A DNA stretch of 64,000 bases from positions 1 through 64,000 of the forward strand of contig JAKSLJ010000013.1 in NCBI GenBank assembly GCA_024401275.1, given 5' to 3'. Positions 61,554 to 64,000 of the stretch are shown here, piece by piece (positions within the stretch are counted from its first letter, which is position 1; every line of letters starts with the position of its first letter). The translations under genes were made by a program, and so were the position numbers. This DNA is from Bacteroidaceae bacterium (GTDB lineage Bacteria; Bacteroidota; Bacteroidia; Bacteroidales; Bacteroidaceae). Under the pieces are notes generated by a model. It saw nothing but the letters and a program-made list of their open reading frames with translations. It was not told the origin of the DNA and searched no databases.

Positions 61554-62978
61554 ATGTCAGAAGAAATGAATTTTGAGTTCAATCATCATCTGGAAGGTGG
61601 TGACGAACAGCGCAACAACGAAAGCCGTGAAGGCCGCGAAGAGAACAACTCAGGATACAAGCCACAGCGCCAGCGCATCCGCACACAGCGTCCTGCAGGT
61701 AGCAGCTTTGGTGGAGGTTACCAGCGCGGTGGTGGTTACAACAACGGTGGTTATCAGCAGCGTCCTCGTTACAACAACAATGACGAAGGCGGCTACCAGC
61801 AGCGTCCTCGCTACAATGGTGGCTACAACAACGATGGTGGTTATCAGCAGCGTCCTCGTTACAACGGCGGCTTTGACCAGAACAACGAAGAAGGCTTCAA
61901 CAACGAAGGCGGATATCAGCAGCGCGGTGGTTACAACAACCGTCAGGGCGGATATCAGCAGCGCGGTGGTTACGGCCAGCAGCGCGGAGGCTATAATAAT
62001 GGTGGCGGCTACGGCAACAATCGCGGTGGCGGCTACGGCAATAATCGTGGTGGCGGCTACGGCAACAACCGCGGTGGCGGCTACAACAACGGTGGTGGTT
62101 ATGGTCGTCCACAGCAGCGTGGCGGCTACAACAACGGAGGCGGCTACGGTCGCCCACAGCAGCGCGGCGGCTTTGGCGGCGGTCGTCCTGGTTATGATCC
62201 AAATGCAAAGTATTCTTTCAAGAAGCGCATTGAATATAAGGAGGCAAACATCGATCCAAATGCACCAATCCGTTTGAACAAGTTCCTCGCTAACGCAGGC
62301 GTTTGCTCTCGTCGTGAGGCTGACGACTTCATCCAGGCAGGTGTTGTTAAGGTAAACGGTGAAGTTGTAACAGAGCTCGGAACAAAGGTTCTTCGCACAG
62401 ATACAATCCTCTTCCACGATCAGAACATCTCTCTTGAGAAGAAGGTCTATGTGCTCCTCAACAAGCCAAAGGATACTGTTACTACTTCCGACGACCCTCA
62501 GAACCGCAAGACTGTTATGCAGCTCGTTGAAGGTGCTTGCCCAGAGCGTATCTATCCTGTAGGACGTCTCGACCGCAACACTACTGGTGTTCTTCTCCTT
62601 ACAAACGATGGTGACCTCGCTTCAAAACTTACTCACCCTAAGTTCCTCAAGAAGAAGGTTTACCATGTGCAGCTTGACAAGAATGTAACAGCAGCCGATA
62701 TGCAGCAGATTGCTGATGGCATTCAGCTTGAAGATGGTGAAATCCATGCAGATGCTATCGAATATGCTCACCCAACAGACAAGAAGCAGGTAGGCATTGA
62801 GATTCACTCTGGTCGTAACCGTATCGTTCGTCGTATCTTCGAGCACCTCGGTTACCGCGTAATCAAGCTCGACCGCGTTCTCTTCGCAGGTCTTACAAAG
62901 AAGAATCTCCGCCGCGGTGACTGGCGTTTCCTCACAGAGAAGGAAGTTGACATGCTCCGTATGGGTGCGTTTGAATAA
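61554..62978 (+). CDS. Pseudouridine synthase (RluB/RsuA type) with RGG-rich N-terminal tail
   Basis: 474 aa. Residues about 30-215 are low complexity: repeated GGYQQRPRYN, GGGYGNNRGGGYGNNRG and GRPQQRGGYNNGG, a Gly/Tyr/Arg/Asn/Gln-rich, probably disordered RNA-binding region. The enzyme begins at about residue 235: S4 domain (RLNKFLANAGVCSRREADDF), VNGEVVTELG, and the catalytic GRLDRNTTGVLLLTNDGDLA, ending in the C-terminal beta region. It modifies U in 23S or 16S rRNA; RluB is more likely than RsuA from the SRREADDFI pattern but not certain. asnS follows after 15 bases. Confidence 0.92.
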   Translation: MSEEMNFEFNHHLEGGDEQRNNESREGREENNSGYKPQRQRIRTQRPAGSSFGGGYQRGGGYNNGGYQQRPRYNNNDEGGYQQRPRYNGGYNNDGGYQQRPRYNGGFDQNNEEGFNNEGGYQQRGGYNNRQGGYQQRGGYGQQRGGYNNGGGYGNNRGGGYGNNRGGGYGNNRGGGYNNGGGYGRPQQRGGYNNGGGYGRPQQRGGFGGGRPGYDPNAKYSFKKRIEYKEANIDPNAPIRLNKFLANAGVCSRREADDFIQAGVVKVNGEVVTELGTKVLRTDTILFHDQNISLEKKVYVLLNKPKDTVTTSDDPQNRKTVMQLVEGACPERIYPVGRLDRNTTGVLLLTNDGDLASKLTHPKFLKKKVYHVQLDKNVTAADMQQIADGIQLEDGEIHADAIEYAHPTDKKQVGIEIHSGRNRIVRRIFEHLGYRVIKLDRVLFAGLTKKNLRRGDWRFLTEKEVDMLRMGAFE

Positions 62979-62993
62979 AAATAAAACCAACAC

Positions 62994-64000
62994 ATGAAAA
63001 GAACAAAGATTGTTGAAGCTCTTGCTTCAGAAGGATGCGGACAGGACATCACCGTAATGGGATGGGTTCGTACTCACCGTAGTTCAAAGGCTGTTGATTT
63101 CATTCAGCTTAACGACGGTTCTACTATAAAGAACATCCAGGTGGTTATCGAGCCACAGAAGTTTGACGCAGAAATGCTCAAGCAGATCACTACAGGTTCT
63201 TGTATCTCTGCCACTGGTAAGCTCGTTGCTAGCCAGGGTTCTGGTCAGGCTGTTGAGATTCAGGGCGAAAGCATCGAACTCTTCGGCGGTTGCGGCAACG
63301 ACTATCCAATGCAGAAGAAGGGTCAGAGCTTCGAGTATATGCGTCAGCACGCTCACATGCGTCTCCGCACAAATACTTTTGGAGCTGTGATGCGCATTCG
63401 TCATAACATGGCAATGGCTATCCACACTTACTTCCATGAGCATGGCTACTTCTACTTCCACACTCCACTCATCACTGCAAGTGACTGCGAGGGTGCTGGC
63501 CAGATGTTCCAGGTAACAACAAAGAACCTCTACGATCTCAAGAAGGACGAGAATGGTTCTATCATTTATGATGATGACTTCTTCGGCAAGCAAACTTCGC
63601 TTACTGTATCTGGTCAGCTTGAGGGTGAGCTTGGTGCTACTGCTCTCGGTCAGATTTACACATTCGGTCCTACATTCCGCGCAGAGAATTCAAACACTCC
63701 ACGCCACCTGGCAGAGTTCTGGATGGTTGAGCCAGAGGCTTGCTTCATCGACCTCACAGACCTTATGGATCTTGAGGAAGACTTCATCAAGTATTGCGTA
63801 CGCTGGGCACTTGACAACTGTAAGGAAGACCTTGAATTCCTCAACAAGATGATTGACAAGACTCTCCTTGAGCGTCTTAACTCAGTGGTTAACACAGAGT
63901 TCGTTCGTCTTCCATACACAGAAGGTATCAAGATTCTTCAGGAAGCTATCGCAAAGGGCAAGAAGTTTGAGTTCCCATGTAACTGGGGCGATGACCTCGC
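62994..64000 (+). CDS. asnS: Asparaginyl-tRNA synthetase, C-terminus outside window
   Basis: Charges tRNA-Asn. 335 codons visible. Seen: an OB-fold anticodon-binding domain ([20 protein letters not shown]), the loop [20 protein letters not shown] (class II motif 1 area) and the motif 2 Arg in [20 protein letters not shown] with MVEPE behind it; AsnRS-type residues MFQVTT and [11 protein letters not shown]. The rest, including motif 3, is beyond 64000. Start ATG at 62994, 15 bases after the preceding stop; probably co-transcribed. Confidence 0.96.
   Translation, partial: MKRTKIVEALASEGCGQDITVMGWVRTHRSSKAVDFIQLNDGSTIKNIQVVIEPQKFDAEMLKQITTGSCISATGKLVASQGSGQAVEIQGESIELFGGCGNDYPMQKKGQSFEYMRQHAHMRLRTNTFGAVMRIRHNMAMAIHTYFHEHGYFYFHTPLITASDCEGAGQMFQVTTKNLYDLKKDENGSIIYDDDFFGKQTSLTVSGQLEGELGATALGQIYTFGPTFRAENSNTPRHLAEFWMVEPEACFIDLTDLMDLEEDFIKYCVRWALDNCKEDLEFLNKMIDKTLLERLNSVVNTEFVRLPYTEGIKILQEAIAKGKKFEFPCNWGDDL

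Noticed and set aside
61650..62417. 255-codon minus-strand frame rich in Ala, Thr and Val
   Set aside because: Antisense of the RGG-repeat region; the long open frame is a result of repetitive codons.

Overview
The window looks like a chromosomal segment of a Bacteroidales bacterium, most likely Prevotella or a close relative. The reasons are the many TAnnTTTGC promoter boxes placed just upstream of genes, the S46 dipeptidyl-peptidase, the RfbA/Wzc exopolysaccharide genes, the glsA/glsB glycine-lipid pair, a BspA-type leucine-rich protein, and the long HU, smalltalk and BT4734-type primase module. Species cannot be decided by eye. No rRNA, tRNA or CRISPR array was seen.

Layout. 1-4.2 kb: S46 peptidase (cut by the window edge), RNase HII, and a minus-strand trio of DEDD exonuclease, amidase lipoprotein and YARHG protein. 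4.3-12.2 kb: ftsK, a LolA-like chaperone, a small secreted protein, a PL1 pectate lyase and a flavoprotein. 12.2-19.1 kb: lipid kinase/miaA on the minus strand; sppA, lpxK, thiL and maf on the plus strand; then a probable small structured RNA. 19.2-22.5 kb: a secreted unknown with sufD and sufC (sufB is not beside them). 22.7-27.7 kb: a lysozyme-like protein with a long leader, then an rfbA-wzc-HAD gene group. 27.9-31 kb: an unknown, a coiled-coil protein, zapA and rny.

31.0-51.65 kb is accessory DNA, rich in repeats. It holds a BspA-like gene between two ~245-bp direct repeats, a 401-aa unknown, a BRO-type antirepressor, a 220-bp imperfect palindrome, an HU protein, smalltalk peptide, M15 peptidase and a BT4734-type primase-like gene. 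The primase-like gene is cut in two by an AT-rich element of about 8.54 kb. The element carries a large serine recombinase at its left end, an iteron-like non-coding region, its own BT4734-type Rep-like protein and a run of very small unknown genes. The right end of the element is followed in frame by the missing C-terminal part of the split gene, so precise excision should restore an ORF of about 817 codons. This is the most interesting object in the window.

51.7-64 kb returns to ordinary chromosome: a TonB-dependent outer-membrane protein, DUF486, glsB-glsA, an HD hydrolase, rsmD, DUF3822, DUF3737, purB, an RGG-tailed pseudouridine synthase and the first part of asnS.
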